A DNA stretch of 64,000 nt from Cymodocea nodosa (GCA_036874045.1 JAZBRI010000009.1:3966001-4030000), one strand, 5' to 3'. Counted from the stretch's first letter, positions 23,944 to 37,377 are shown. Numbers and translations: made by a program. Notes: generated from the sequence alone by a model not told the origin.

Positions 23944-24165
23944 TAATTCGCTCGAGTATATACGAAAACTTGCTTGCTGCTTAATTAAACAAATATTAAA
24001 GCAGAAAACCACACACAACTACCTGTATACATAAAACTACGTACTTTTAATAGTCACACAAGTGCGGTGCATGTTCATATATTGAACCATGTGGATCACA
24101 GTCAAATGGGCTTATCTCTTTGTAACACAATGTTAATCAACCTCGTTGTCATCAAACTTACACAC
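23944..24165 (+). other. 3' flank of the ZIP gene
   Basis: This is AT-rich sequence with possible 'aattaaa/aatatta' polyadenylation signals at 23980-24000. It ends at a (CA)n run (24162-24174) that marks the truncated end of the copia relic on the minus strand. Confidence 0.4.
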
Positions 24166-26390
24166 ACACACACAACTTGAAGTAGATTTTTTAACAACCG
24201 ATTCATGAGTTGTGAGTGTTAAAGCATCTGAGGACTGTTCCTGTGTATTAGAATCTGTACATGGATAGATGACTGGCACAACTCCTGTAATTTCTCCACC
24301 TTCCTACATATCATCTACAATATCTTGATGAAGATTAGCATTAAGAGAGAAATCACTTTTAGAAAATAATACATCTCTGGAAATATAGATTCTCTGACAC
24401 TGTAGGGAATAACGAAGATAACCCTTGTGACTTTGAGCATATCCTAAAAATATGCATGAAGTAGATCGATAATTGAATTTTTGATTGTGATAAGGCCTTA
24501 GATATAGGTAGCATTTGCACTCAAAGACTTTCAGTAAGTTGTAATCAGGGACGATATGAAACAGAAGTTCAATTGGACTCTTGTCTTGTAGAGTATACAA
24601 AGACGTTCTATTTATTTAATATACTGTAGTCTGAAAGGCATATGACCAATAATCTTTAGAAGTCCTAAGTGAGCTAGTAGAGTGAGACTGGTGTCAACTA
24701 TATGGCAGTGCTTACGTTCAGCACATCTATTTTGTTCATGCGCATGAGGACAAGCAAATCTATGCTGAATGTCATTAGCTTCCAGGAATTTTCGAAAGGC
24801 CACATATTGTCCTCTATTATCAGTTTGTAGAGTTTTGATATTTTTCCCAGTTTGTTTCTCTATTTGAGTTTTGAATCGAGTAAAGGTAGCAAGAGCTTCT
24901 GATTTGCAAGTTAAAGGAAATAACCAAGTGTATCGTGTATGAGCATCTATAAAATGTATGTAATACTGATAACCATCCTTTGATTGGATAGGACTAGGCT
25001 CCCATATATCTGACTATAGAAGTTCTAGAGGTTCATTGATGATGCTAATACTATTTTCATAAGGTAGCTCATGTGTTTTGCCATAGTAGCATGCATTATA
25101 GAAGTTAAATTTGTTTACAGACACTGGTAAATCGTGTATAGTCACAATTGACTTAGTTCTTTGGAAATGTGGGTGGCCCAATCTATAATGTCAGACATCT
25201 AGAGTGGTCTTCACAGCTGAAAATGTTTGAAACCATTTATTAGCAATAGAGAAGTGTTGATTCAATCGGTAGAGAGACTCCTAATCTCTAGCTTCCCCTC
25301 GACGAACTGGCACCCCCATTTGTCGATCCTTAATAAAGAATCCACAGTCATCAAATTCAACATTAAGCTGATTGTCATTGCATAAATGATAAATTGATAA
25401 TAGATTTTTTTGAATATTAGGAACAACAAGGACGTTGTTGAGTTTAGCATTACCCTTCTCTATAGATATGGTGGTCTTTCAAGTATGAGTGATTGGAAGA
25501 GTGTTTCCATTGCCAACCATCTGGACATCATTCTCTGCATAAGGTAAAGCTAAAGATAAATTGCCAGCATCATTTGTAAAATGATGAGAGGATCCAATGT
25601 CTGGATACCACACTGAATTTTCTGAAACCATTTTACCTGTATAATTAGCAGTAGTACTAGCATAATTGGCATTAGGAAAAGTTTTTGTGAGGACATAATT
25701 TTCCATATCAAGACGTTTGAAGTAGTTGATAGCCAGATGCCCTATTTTATTGCATATTTGACACTGTGGTTGGCTGTTAGAGTTGGGTCTACCACCATGA
25801 CCTCCATTAGTTGCATTTCTACCTCCTCTACCACCGTGAGAGCTGTTGGAACGATTGCTAGAAGTTGTTGCAAAATTTGCTAACACAGAAGAATTGTGAA
25901 ACTTACTGATTCTGGCTTCATAATTCATCAACATACTTTGTAAATCAAATAACCCAATCACAGTCAGTTGAGTTGTAATACTAGTCAAACAAAGCCTCGT
26001 GCTCAGGCTCGAGGCCACCAAGAAGATACAAGACACTCCCTTCATTAGTCAAAGGCAATCCTAAAATAGCTAAAGTATCTGCGAGAGCCATAAGTCGAGC
26101 TATGTAATCACTCATTGTTAGGTTACCCTTCTTCAGCATCTGTAACTCAAATTTGATTTGTAGGATACGAGCCTACGACTTAGAGGCATACAAACATTCT
26201 AAAGAACTCCAAACACTAGCTGAAGTGGTCTAGTTAGTCACCTGTGATAGAACAGCTGGTGATAACGATGCAAATAGCCAACTAAGGAGGAGTTGATCTT
26301 GTCTCCTCCAAGCAGTGACTTCTTCAGAAGATTCACCCATTTCAATTGGACATTTGAATAATCCATTGACATAACCTAAGAGATTATGTC
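24166..26390 (-). pseudogene. Truncated copia gag-protease-integrase (element C2)
   Basis: In minus-strand order: gag pieces (EEVTAWRRQDQLLLSWLFAS, SDYIARLMALADTL, LGGLEPEHEAL) with frameshifts, then a Gly/Asn-rich basic region and a knuckle QCQICNKIGHLAINYF whose last Cys is Tyr. A protease site WYPDIGSSHH follows, then a pre-integrase HLGHP, then the integrase core (SDIW, TDNRGQY, EQNRCAERKH) and CIFLGYAQSHKGY. It stops at 24166 next to a CA run, so reverse transcriptase and RNase H are missing. Stops and frameshifts make it non-functional. It lies tail-to-tail with the ZIP gene, about 220 bp away. Confidence 0.88.
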
Positions 26391-26739
26391 CACAAAGAAC
26401 AGCAAGAAATAATGCTCTCCAGATGATATAATTTTTGTGAGATTATTGCCGACGAGCGTACGACATAGATCTTGGCAAAGACACGCAACGGAGGATTGGC
26501 GAAATGTGAGGGATAAAGGACAATGGTGGGTTGTTGTTATTGGACACTCCAATGTTGGATAATTCCAGGTGATCAATGGTTTTTCGATGTGTATTAATCC
26601 CATATGATCATCCTTATTTATAAGTATGGTCGATTATCTCCACCATCTTTGCCTCTAACTTTCTCCCTAGTAACTATTAGAATTCAATTTTCAAATTCAA
26701 CTTTAAATTTGAATATGATCTTTTTGACCAATTCTAACA
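26391..26739 (-). repeat. 5' LTR of copia C2 (3' border uncertain)
   Basis: The minus strand starts TGTTAGAATTGGTC at 26739. It has the 'ATACACATCGAAAAACC' style near 26600 typical of transcribed copia LTRs, and leads into the gag frame. No clear tRNA-Met primer site was found, so the LTR end near 26391 is approximate. Confidence 0.55.
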
Positions 26740-26835
26740 TCTCTTACTTGGTCACAAAGATCAATTATATTCTTCCATATGTCAAACACAATAAAGCATA
26801 TTACATTTGCATTTCCACTCTCACTATTCATGAGA

Positions 26836-28728
26836 AATCTAATTTGTATTTTTAACTACAAGTGCATAATGTTTATTGTATTTGTATGTAAATACAGGTC
26901 GATCCTACAGAGATTGAGTAAGACTTGTGTACTTTTTAATTTTTATACCAAAGTTTGTATACATTCAATTAAGCACTTTGTTGAGTTACTGTTAATTTAA
27001 CTGACTTAGTTCATAGAGTTACAGCTAACTCAACGGACTAACCTCGTGGACTTAAGTTAACTCCATGAGTTTACCTTTCCAATTAAATACTACTATTCAC
27101 AGAGGAATTCAGCCATCTATTGGGCGATTCCACAAAATGTAAATAACATTAATTAACTTTTTTAATGTTAATTAATCTAAGATTTGTCATTAAGCACACT
27201 AACAATCAGGTATTTTGAATAGTAACCATTAAGATTTTTTGGAGTATTTTGTATGAATCAATTTCAGTAAATAATAAAACTATTTTCTATTTTCTGAATC
27301 AAACAAACATAAAATATTCACACTACTAACAATGATAACATTAATTACGATACAAAACAAACAATACAACACTTTAATACTAAATGTAAACACAGATAAT
27401 TAGTTATTTTTTGGTATTTTTGTTTTGACATGTTTTTAAAGATGAGCAAAAGGTGAAATGTAAAAATCTATATCAACAGTAAAAACTTTTGTCACTATAT
27501 GCGACGTGATTACACCACTAAAAACTTAATCACTTACAATCTTGCCTCATCTTCCTATAGAATCGTAAACAAAGATTTGTAAGTTGATCTCCTCTTAAGT
27601 ATACTGGCATCAACTCGAAACCAAAGCTAGAAGCTTTACGATCTCCTAAGATATGAGTCAGTATTTGGTGAAAATGACTTCCCTTCTTGCGACATGATCA
27701 CTCCTCATAGTGGTTGTCAATCACCGTGTTTGGCTTAGAATTGACCCAACATCTAGAAAGTATTCTCATAGACCTCCGATGGTTGGAGATTTTGGTAGTG
27801 TTGTGGAGCTTTAGGGAACTTCTGATGCTTCCTATAGTTAGCGCGGTCCTCCACTTTACACCCCCCACACACGATTTTTCTCTTCTTCTTTTATATATTT
27901 TTCAATAGGAACTACTTCTGCTTAAATGATTGGTTGGATTTCCTTCATTCATATCAATGATGGTGATTTCTTCTTCATTCCACGAGTTAATTCCTATGTG
28001 ATACGTGCAATCGTGGCTTTCCTTCGAATTTCCTATTTCTACAACTGTTACAATGGCATGTTAGAAAATAAATGGTCCATGAAGTTAGTGTAACTCAACG
28101 GACTTACTTCATTGATTTAACTAAAACACAAGTGCAGTAAAAAAATAACTTATAAACTTATACACTAACACAACGTGTTAACTTAGTGCATATTCACGTA
28201 ACTCTATTCGTATAGTTATACTAACTATTTGAGTTCAACATGTGCGGCTCACGTGACATAATAAAATATTTAAATTCAACACATGCATAATTCTTAACTT
28301 AATGAGTAAAAAGATATTTCTGATACTTACAAACTTTAATTATCCGATGCTTAGACACATTTTAGATAGTTATCAGATAACTTACCAAAAATTCACTTAA
28401 CTTATGAATTAAGGTTACAACATGTGTCTAACACGAAATAATAAAGTATTTTTTTAAACATTCATAACATAATTGTCTGATACATGAGATATAACTCTCT
28501 GAAATAATAGACATTTCGGAGACTTAGAAATTACAAAGCCTACAACTCACCGATAGTTCAAAAATATACTTAATTAACATTAATTCTCTGAAATTATGCA
28601 GATTCTTTCATTAAAGCATATAACAGTGTAATTATAACATAATGTCTTAATTCTCATATGATAAGCTAAATATTATGCAATTAACCATCATTTAACCATT
28701 AATATTATGTACTCTTTCATTCTAAACA
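26836..28728 (-). repeat. Athila-like solo LTR
   Basis: Minus orientation, start TGTTTAGAATG at 28728; it ends near 26836 at the '…ttgtatttttaactacaagtgc' block, lacking the terminal segment. It contains GTTGAGTTA palindromes at 26975-27065 and 28080-28110 and hairpin remnants at 28330-28520. It is more diverged than M and P LTRs and similar to the LTR at 12728-14648. It cuts copia C3 on the right. Confidence 0.75.
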
Positions 28729-28972
28729 CTTCCCAATATTTTACTCTAGGATTACTTTGATACCCACTTACAATACTTATAGGATATGTCAAGTCCAGTC
28801 TCGTACAGAACATAGTGTACATTAAACTTTCAACTACTTGGGTATAAGGTACTCTTAAAGATTCCTTCCCCTTTTTAGTACATTGGTACTTAATCTTTTT
28901 CCTAAAACATAAGGTGTAGGGGTTGAGAAATAGTTGTCTATTCCAAACCTTTTTAGCACCATGCATAGGTAT
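28729..28972 (-). pseudogene. Copia reverse-transcriptase C-terminal part (element C3, left half)
   Basis: Minus-strand frames give MVLKRFGIDN, PYVLGKRLS and YTQVVESLMYTMFCTR, the classic region linking copia RT to RNase H. The other half of the same gene (…SISQERY) lies at 59883-60140, beyond element M. Removing M and one copy of the 5-bp duplication joins the two halves in the right order. The left side is cut by the LTR at 26836-28728. Confidence 0.85.
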
Positions 28973-31167
28973 TGTTTGCTTTTTCCCAACACGACACCAG
29001 AATATCTGATTAGATTTCCAATAACATACTAGAAAAACTTGGATTTGTTACTTCTATTTTTACTTAGTTAATTTATCTTTATGCCTATTCTTTTTCTTTT
29101 AGAAGTAAACAAACAACTTTTAATACAATTTAGATATTAATTCCAATTTGTACTTTAACTGCAAGTGCACAGTGTCTATTGTATCAGTGTGCAAGTACAG
29201 GTCGATCTCATAGGGAATTACTTAAAAGTTTAGAACTATACGTTTGCTAACAATCAAATTTATATATTCCACAAACTCTCCGTTGAATTACAGTTAACTC
29301 AACAGATAAAGTTCGTTATGTTATAGCTAACTCAACAGACTAACCTCGTTGACTTAAGTTAACTCCACGAGTCTGTCTTTTCTTTTTAATACTGCTATTT
29401 ACAGAGGAATTCGGCCAACCATTGGGCGATTCCATAGATTGTAAATAACATCAATTAAGCTCTTTAATGCTAGTAAACACTGGATTTATTATTAAGCAAT
29501 ACTAACATTCAGATAATTCAAACAATAACCATTAAAATTTTTAAGTCTTTTGAACGAACCAATTTTAGTAAACTATAAAATTAAAACAAACATAAAACAA
29601 TCACAACACTGACAAAGATAACACTAATCACGATACAACACTCAAATGCAACATACAATAGTAGATAAGTTGTTTTTGGTATTTTTGGTTTAATATGAAC
29701 ATGGAAATGGGCGAAAGGTAAAATGTAAAGTAATCTCAATCAACAATAAATACTTCTGTTACTACATACGACGTGATTACACCACTGAAAATTAAACCAC
29801 TTAAAATCCTGTCTCCTCTCCCTATAGAATCGTGAGTCCAGAATTGCAAGATAATCTACACTTCAGCATACAGGCATCAACCCAAAGTCAAGGCTAGAAG
29901 CTTTACGATCTCCTGAAATATGAGTCGGCGCTTGGTGAAAATGGTTTCCCTTCCCCGCGACGCGATCACTCCTCACAGTGATTGTCAGGCACCGTGTTTG
30001 GCTCGGAATCGACTCGACATCTAGAAAGTATTCTCATAGACCTCCGATGGTTGGTGATTGTGGTGGTGATGGTGGTGATAATGATGGTTGGTATGGTACT
30101 TTGGAGAATTGTCGATACTGCCTGCAGAAAGCTCGGTGCTCCTCCTCTGTACACACTGGCCGTCCATCAATCACCCACGCACCCTTTACTTCTTTTTCTT
30201 CTTTTCTTTTATATTTCTTCAGTAGTAACTGCTTCTACTTGAATGGTCGGTTAGATTTCCTTCATTCATATCAACGGCGATGATTTCTTCTCCCTGCGTA
30301 ATACATGCAATCGTGGTTTTTCTTCCAACTATCCTATTTCTGCAACCGCTACAGTGGCATATTAGAAAATAAATAGTCCGTGGAGTTACAGATAACTCAA
30401 CAGACTTTCTTCATTGATTTAACTATAAAACACGTACATAAATTTAACTATCCGATGCTTAGATGCATTTCGGATAGTTACAGATAACTCACCGATATAT
30501 AACTAGAGTAAATCTACCAAATCTCGATACGTGTCAGCAGTATTTTAATAATAAAATACACATTTCGGAGAGTTACAGGTCTAACTATCCGATGCTTAGA
30601 TGCATTTCGGATAGTTACAGCTAACTCACTAAAAGTCCACTTAAGTCACTTTACCAGATCATGACACGTGTCCTCAGCTATTTTATAAATAAAAAGAGAT
30701 TTCGGAGGGTTACATATATAACTGTTCGATGCTCAGCTGCAATTTCAGATAGTTAGAGATAACTCACTGAAAGTTCACTTAAGTCATGCATTATGGTTTT
30801 CACATGTGTACTTCAGGAAATAATAAAATATTCTTTCAAAACATAACTATTCAGCAATTTAAACATAACTATCTGACATGTTCGGTCTATTAAACATAAC
30901 TGTCCAAAATATGTTCGGTATCTTAAATATAACTGTCTAAAATATCAGAAAATTTGGATACTTAAGAATTTCACAGCCTACAACTTACCGACAGTTCAGA
31001 AATGTACTAAATTGACATTAATTCCCCAAAATTAAGTAGTAATTCTAATTAAGGCATATAATAGTGCAATTATAACATAATAGCTTAATTCTTATATGAT
31101 AAGCTAAATATTATGCAATTAACCATCATTTAACCATTAATAATATGCACTTTTTCATTCTAAAACA
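28973..31167 (-). repeat. 3' LTR of element M
   Basis: 2195 bp, minus-strand start TGTTTTAGAATG (31167) and end GCAAACA (28973). It matches the 5' LTR at 57814-59882 but has one extra hairpin-containing unit of roughly 125 bp (near 30440-30590). It contains G-box-type sites (30540, 30663), a TATA-like 'tataaaagaaaag' near 30215 and GTTGAGTTA palindromes near 29280-29370. Confidence 0.92.
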
Positions 31168-31180
31168 CTTCCCCCATACC
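31168..31180 (-). other. Polypurine tract of M
   Basis: On the minus strand GGTATGGGGGAAG directly precedes the LTR start, as expected for the plus-strand DNA primer of an LTR retrotransposon. P has the same tract at 50607-50618. Confidence 0.85.
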
Positions 31181-32919
31181 TAAATTTTGCTAGTCTCTTA
31201 GCAAACTAAGATCTAATTAATTGGTCTTTTAAAAAGTACTAGAATTAATTCTTCTTCATTTTTTTTTTCTTCTTTTTTTTCTTCTGTTCAACATAAAAAT
31301 ATAGATTTTGTATGTTTCAGTAATCAACCTGCAAATATACTTAGAATATATGCACATTACATACGAAGTATATCATCATCACATAAGTATTAATTATATT
31401 ATCGTTTGTTCTTTTCATCATCTGTCATCTTGAATGTTCCAATAAGATTTCTAGAAGAAATTTCAACAACATACAAATCAAAGTACAATCCAATTCAATA
31501 TGATTAAGACAAGTAGAATAAAGAATTTTATCTCCATTAAAACAACTTCAAAAGTCAATTCCAGATTCATATTTCAGCAATTCTAGATAATAGAAAATAT
31601 ACTTGATTCATAAGATATCTGCATTTCACAAAACACTTGTACCTTTTCAAAACAGTATATATATATATATATTTTCACTTTAAAAGTTAATTTGACAAGC
31701 TTGAATCATACAAGAGCTTTCTAATGTACCCATGTAACAAGCTTTCAGTCAACAATCCCAGATTTGATCAGGATCTTAGGTTGCCAAATTTCAAGAGTCC
31801 TTTTTTTTTTTCAAGGTAACAATCCTTACATACCTATCTGCTCAAGTACAAAAGGCTCGTGATCAAACAAGTCAATAAACTCTCAAATTTTTCTCTTTTT
31901 TCCTTTTTTTTTTTTTTAAATACACACAAAACAAAGCATTAATCACATACTATATATGTACGTATTTCATTAGTACAGATGAAGTAAAACACCAATCTCA
32001 TATAGTCCTACTTCTATCATTTACTGAAAATATGAATCCATAAAAGTGAGCTCATGCTTTTTCTGTAGTTTAATAAGATCTACACATAAATCATTCTACA
32101 AGTTAAATCAGTCAAATTAAATGTATCTTTAATCATATGTGTTTCATTTAATCTAAAATTCACATCTCAGCTCCTTCAGGACTTTAGATAATTTACTGAT
32201 TTTTCATTAAGCATTCTGATTTCATTTTAAAATCGTGAAACTGTTAAACTCATGAAATTCAGAAAAAAACATAAGATATTATATCTAGATTTGCATAAAT
32301 AGTAAATTCTATAGCATCATATATAGCCTTCTAAATATAACATTCAAGCAGTTACAGATTATAAATTTTACAGTCTCAATTATCAGATAGTTACAGCAAG
32401 TTCATAAAAATTTTCAATTTCCACAAAACTTTGTGGTACCATTTTAATTTTTTTAATTAACAAACTTACATATTACTTTAATTACCTCCCCCCCATACCT
32501 ACATTTTGCATTGTCCTCAATGTAAAAGATTTGACAAAAAATATAGTAATTGTAGCAGGTATGAATACAATTTTGTTGATTAAAATTCAAGATAAGTAAT
32601 TAGTTACATACCTTGTTTTGTTTGTATCTCCTTCTGCATATTTCGATTTTTGATTCTGAAAACTTTTCATTCACAGATAAAAGTAAAAAAATATATAACA
32701 AAATAACATTTAACAGATATTGATAATTTAGTGTCTTGTGTGGAACCCAGACTCCTATGCCTTTGGTGGCTCACAAGCAAGCCAGTTGGTTTCCTAGAAC
32801 AGATACAAACAAACTAGATTGATATTTTGTTTTTTTTTTTTTATAAAATAAAATGAAAACTATATTTTTTTCTAAAAATAAATGTAGAATACACACAACA
32901 TTAAACACAAAATTACAAC
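31181..32919 (-). other. Non-coding 3' region of M with internal purine tract
   Basis: About 1.7 kb between the F-box ORF and the 3' LTR, well matched to P 48907-50606. At 32484-32500 the minus strand reads ATGTAGGTATGGGGGGGAGGT, preceded by CATTGAGGACAATG. This resembles the polypurine style of Athila elements and looks like a second, internal priming site. T-rich runs at 31795-31920 and 32830 add length. No open frame is conserved between the two copies. Confidence 0.7.
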
Positions 32920-34058
32920 TTAAGAACATGATTGAAAAGTAGGAACAAATGCAATAAATGTATCAGTCCAAGCAAACTTTTTAGGCATAGTTCTTCTTGC
33001 TATTAATTCTGTTTTCATGAAGTTCTTGTTCCTTCTTAATTTGTAAACGTGTAATATATTATAAATTCCAAATACAAATGTATTACCATTAATGATATGA
33101 AATGCAGAAAGGGATCCTTTTTGGTTCCAAGGTAATGTAGCAGTTTCTATTTCTACATCTATTTCAATATATTCCTCTTCCCACTTCCATTCATTTATGT
33201 CTTCTATAATCCATATTTGAAATTTCATTAGTTCATCCCACCATCTTATCAGACATAAAGTAGGATCATCTTCTTCATTATACCACATACCTATTTGAAT
33301 TTTATTAAATTCTGCAGATGGCGGTTTAGCTATATCACTCAGTATAGGTAAAATTTCTATATATTCATCATAACTGTCTATGCTCACTATGTATAAATCA
33401 AATTCAAATGTTATTGATATATCTGTAACAAGATATATATATCCATCCAGTATGACATGTGTTTGTTAATTAATGATTTCTGTCCAAGATATATTATAAT
33501 ATTTTCATTCTAAGATCTATTTAGAAAATTATACACACTTAAGCGTAAATCTTCACCCCAATTTCCTATAGGTCTCCAATAATATAATTTTTCAGGAATT
33601 GTAGAATTTTTATCATAAAATATTAAAGCCGATCCACAATTTACAGTTGGTACTTCAAATCTATTAGGTCTTCCTATATTCCATTCTTCTCCTGTTATAG
33701 GATTTCTTATCAAAATATCGGGTAATAATAAACTTCCATACCTTGGTCTCATCCTATATATGATTAATCATTCATCTATCCCCATAATCTGATTTATTCC
33801 TTCTAATGTATTGGGTGGAATTCTAGTAGTTTCTTCCATAGCAAGATATTCATGATTAATTGAACTACGATTAAATGACCTCCATATGAATCCATCTCTA
33901 ATCTTAGTCATTTTTGCAACTTGTAGTCCTTGAAAATATTTTTCTTCAATACAGTCTTTAATTTCCTTTGATACACAACAAAGCCTGCACAGATCTTTAG
34001 CTGACAAGTTACTCAGTACTTCCCTTAGTGCATCCAACGGTAATTGCATCAATTCCAT
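32920..34058 (-). pseudogene. F-box gene carried by element M
   Basis: An intronless gene of about 379 codons. Residues 1-45 form an F-box (MELMQLPLDALREVLSNLSA… with CRLCCVSKEI), the segment that binds Skp1 in SCF ubiquitin ligases. The rest resembles an F-box-associated beta-propeller, with ILIRNPITGEEWNIG, LYYWRP, SVYNFLNRS and a tryptophan-rich IWIIEDINEWKW near the end. It is broken by a TGA at 33768-33770, a TAG at 33510-33512 (Trp codon in P) and a 1-bp deletion near 33462. Elsewhere the frame is intact. It starts about 190 bp after the gag stop and is followed by the element's 3' region. The copy in P is about 90% alike, so the gene moved with the element. Substrate unknown. Confidence 0.88.
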
Positions 34059-34248
34059 TTGTTGATTCTGTATAACACAAACAAAAATTTAGCAGAGACA
34101 AAAGATTAACATAACTACTGCACACCCTCGTAGAGTTAAGGCATAACTCAACGGAATAAGTTCGTTGAGTTAAGGATTGACTCTACGATACTATTAACTA
34201 TAAATAAAAACATATATATACACAGATAGTTGCTTTAGATATGCTGCT

Positions 34249-35592
34249 TCATTCAGCTACCCTCCCAAAAGATGTATCAATTTCATTAACCGTTCTATTG
34301 ACAGGATTAGGTATTGCTTGTATTGGCAATCCTCTAGTAGGTCTACCTTCCATTGGTTCCTTCTGTCTAAGTGGTATATTTCTATTCTGATTTTGAATTG
34401 CAGCACTTCCAAATACAAAATCTAGACACTTGTTTAATTGTTGGATTATCTTTTCTAATTTCTCTATTCTAGATCCTTGTTCCAGTATTGCTTCATAACT
34501 TATATTCTTCTCATTTATATTTTCTCCTCCCTAGAAATTGTTGTTTCTCCAAGATAAATTCGGGCGATTTCTCCAATTAGGATTATAAGAATTTCCCAAG
34601 TTATCTCTTTGGTTTCTAGCATAAATAATATCTAAATCATTTTTGTTTGCATTCTTTTCTACTAGCTTTTGATTTAATGATAACTCTTCTATTTTCTTTG
34701 TTAATTCATTTAATTTTACCTCAAGCATAGTACTTGAATCTATTTCATGCATTCCTCTTGGCAATATTTTTTTATCTACAATAGCTTCAATCGAATTTTC
34801 CCTCTGTGTAGTTCTTTTTGCAAAGTTTTCTAAATATGTCCATGCTTCTTCACTACATAACTTTAAAAATCCATTTTGACAAGTAGATTCTAATAAAGAT
34901 TTCGTTGAAACATCTATGCCTTCATAAATTATACCTATTAATTGTGCTTTACTCATTGCATGATGTGGACTTTGAGTTAGTAAATCTTTAAATCTTTCAA
35001 AATATTTCTAAAATGATTCACCCTATTTTTGGCTACACATTAATATTTCCTTCTTCTTTTTAATCGTTTGATGTGTTAGATAATATTTTTTCAGAAAAAC
35101 AGAACAAAATTTAGTCCATGTAAAAATTGAATCAGGCGATAGAGTATATAACCATCTCTTAGCTGTGTCTTTTAAAGAAAAAGGGATATATCTAAGTTTA
35201 ATAGCATCTATACTCATGTTCGGCATTTTCATCATTTGATAAACTTCATTAAATTCTCTAAGGAAATAATAGGCATCCTCTCTTTCTAATCTACGAAAAT
35301 GTGGCAATTGACTAATATAATTAGATTTCAGTTCAAACCTATCTCCTTCAAAGTTTGGCAATCGAATACATGAAGGTTCATCAACTAATTCAGGATACAA
35401 AATTTCTCCTAATGGTTTTTCTACTGGAACAGCCATCTCTATGTTCTCTTTTAAAGAAAGGTTAGCTACACCCCAAAGAATTTCGTTAAAGTTCAGTTCA
35501 GAAAATTTTTCAGTACTCCTTTGCGATGAAAATTCTTGGGTAGGTGTTCTTACTAATCGTTTAGTGCTTAGAGAATGAGTCCATGTGCTCAT
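34249..35592 (-). pseudogene. Athila-type gag ORF of element M
   Basis: 448 codons with a retrotransposon gag capsid domain: FEGDRFELKSNYISQLPHFR, AYYFLREFNEVYQMMKM, IKLRYIPFSLKDTAKRWLY, TWTKFCSVFLKKYY, then SKAQLIGIIYEGVD and EAWTYLENFAKRT. Next comes NPNWRNRPNLSWRNNNF, a hallmark of Athila gag, and a coiled-coil tail (RIEKLEKIIQQLN). No zinc knuckle; that lies at the start of pol instead. In-frame stops are TAG at 35023-35025, TAG near 35011 (Trp codon in P) and TAG near 34529 (Gln codon in P). The first is shared with P. Gag lies downstream of pol, the reverse of the normal order. Confidence 0.9.
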
Positions 35593-35661
35593 AAATAAAT
35601 AGCAGAAGATTAATTACATACCAGTCTGAAGCTTTCCATTTAGTAAATATTTGTTGTCGGA

Positions 35662-35865
35662 TTAAGTTGAATCAGCTGCTTCTCCTTCCAGTTCCTCCAA
35701 CGCATTCTCCTTTCTTTTAAAAGTGCTGGTAACTCGTAAATAACATTCTGATTTATATATATAATGTACATCCATAAAGTGAATAAATCTCGTTGCAAGA
35801 ACGTGTCTTACAACGTGCATTGTGGTTCTTGTTTTTATGGGTACGTGTACCACTATTAATTTCAA
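35662..35865 (-). CDS. Small conserved ORF upstream of gag (M)
   Basis: About 67 codons, stop-free, with RHVLATRFIHFMDVHYIYKSE and TFKRKENALEELEG. P has the same frame at 45979-46218 with about 12 more codons. It precedes gag by some 70 bp, in a different ORF. No family is recognised. It could be a leader peptide, a former gag N-terminus or chance conservation between related copies. A TATA-like TATATATA lies within it (about 35753-35764). Confidence 0.4.
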   Translation of the reverse strand: MKLIVVHVPIKTRTTMHVVRHVLATRFIHFMDVHYIYKSECYLRVTSTFKRKENALEELEGEAADST

Positions 35866-36529
35866 ACTTTAGTAACCGCTAAGCCGACGAAGTTTCGTTC
35901 GTGGTTAAAAGAATAACTGTTCTGCTTAATCCACGAACTAACCTCGTTGAGTTACAGATAACTCAACGGAACACAGTCGGTTACTGTTCCTAACTCCACG
36001 GACTAACTTCGTTGAGTTACAGATAACTCAACGGAGTGACCTTATATTATATTACTAACCTCGTGGAGTTACGGTTAACTCAACGAACTTACTTCGTTGA
36101 GTTAACACTTAGCAACTTCTATGTTTTACTCCATGTAAGTACCTCTCTATTTTTTTTCTTTGTTTATTCTGCTAACTGAAATAAAGTTAAATCTATGTCA
36201 TTAATGCATCATTCTAATCAAAATTCGTTTAAATCTGAACATTATATAAAGATTTAACTTGCAGGTCATTTTATGTTATGCAGAATTTACATTTTACCTT
36301 GCAACATGTAGAAATTTTTAAGCATTTATCCTGTCATTCAACAAATTGTAAATCTATTACATATTCATTCATAAAGTTCCACAAATTACATAATATTCAA
36401 TAAATTCCATTCATTTCACATCCAAAACATGTATGAAGATTGCATCTGAAAAATTATATTCGTTAATATGAATCAATTATATTACAAGTACATCATACAA
36501 TTTCATATAATTTTACACAAGTAGACGAA
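35866..36529 (-). other. Spacer upstream of M gag with palindromes
   Basis: Matches P 44995-45978. At 35930-36115 the sequence has four to five GTTGAGTTA…TAACTCAAC inverted repeats of the kind also found in the LTRs. The rest is AT-rich. It ends at ACGAA, directly against the 5' LTR of P, which is where P inserted. Confidence 0.7.
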
Positions 36530-37377
36530 TGTTTAGAATGAAAAAGTGCATATTATTAACGGTTAAATGATGGTTAATTGCATAATATTTAGCTTATCAT
36601 ATGAGAATTAAGTCATTATATTATAATTGCACTATTATATGCTTTAATTGAAGAATCTACTTAATTTTGTGAAATTAATGTCAATTTAGTACATTTCTAA
36701 ACTGTCGGTAAGTTGCAGGCTGTGAAATTCTTAAGTATCCAAATTTTCTGATATTTCGGACAGTTATGTTTAACATACTGAACATATTTCGGACAATTAT
36801 GTTTAATAGACCTAACATGTCGGATAGTTATGTTTAAATTGCCGAACAGTTATGTTTTGAAAGAATATTTTATTATTTCCTAAAGTACATGTGTCAAAAC
36901 CATAATGCATGACTTAAGTGAACTTTCGGTGAGTTATCTCTAACTATCCGAAATTGCAGCTAGGCATCGGACAGTTATATGTGTAACCCTCCGAAATCTC
37001 TTTTTATTTATAAAATAGTTGTGGACACGTGTCATGTTTTGGTAAAGTGACTTAAGTGGACTTTCGGCGAGTTAGCTGTAACTATCCAAAATGCATCTAA
37101 GCATTGGATAGTTAGACCTGTAACTCTCCGAAATGGGTATTTTATTATTAAACTACTATTGACATGTGTCGAGATTTGGTAGATTTACTTAAGTTATATA
37201 TCGGTGAGTTAGCTGTAACTATCCGAAATACATCTGAGCATCGGATAGTTAGGTTTATAAGTATCCAAAATGCACCTAAGCATCGGATAGTTAAATTTAT
37301 GCACGTGTTTTATAGTTAAATCAACGAAGAAAGTCTGTTGAGTTATCTGTAACTCCACGAACTATTTATTTTCTAAT
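36530..37377 (+). repeat. 5' LTR of P, 3' part deleted
   Basis: Starts TGTTTAGAATG at 36530 and keeps about the first 850 bp, the upstream (U3-like) part. It has four AACTATCCGA…TCGGATAGTT hairpins between 36940 and 37300 and G-box sites near 37024 and 37303. At 37377 it jumps from 'ttctaatt' to internal sequence just past the primer site ('cagggaattgaattg'), so TATA, R, U5 and most of the primer site are lost. Confidence 0.88.
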
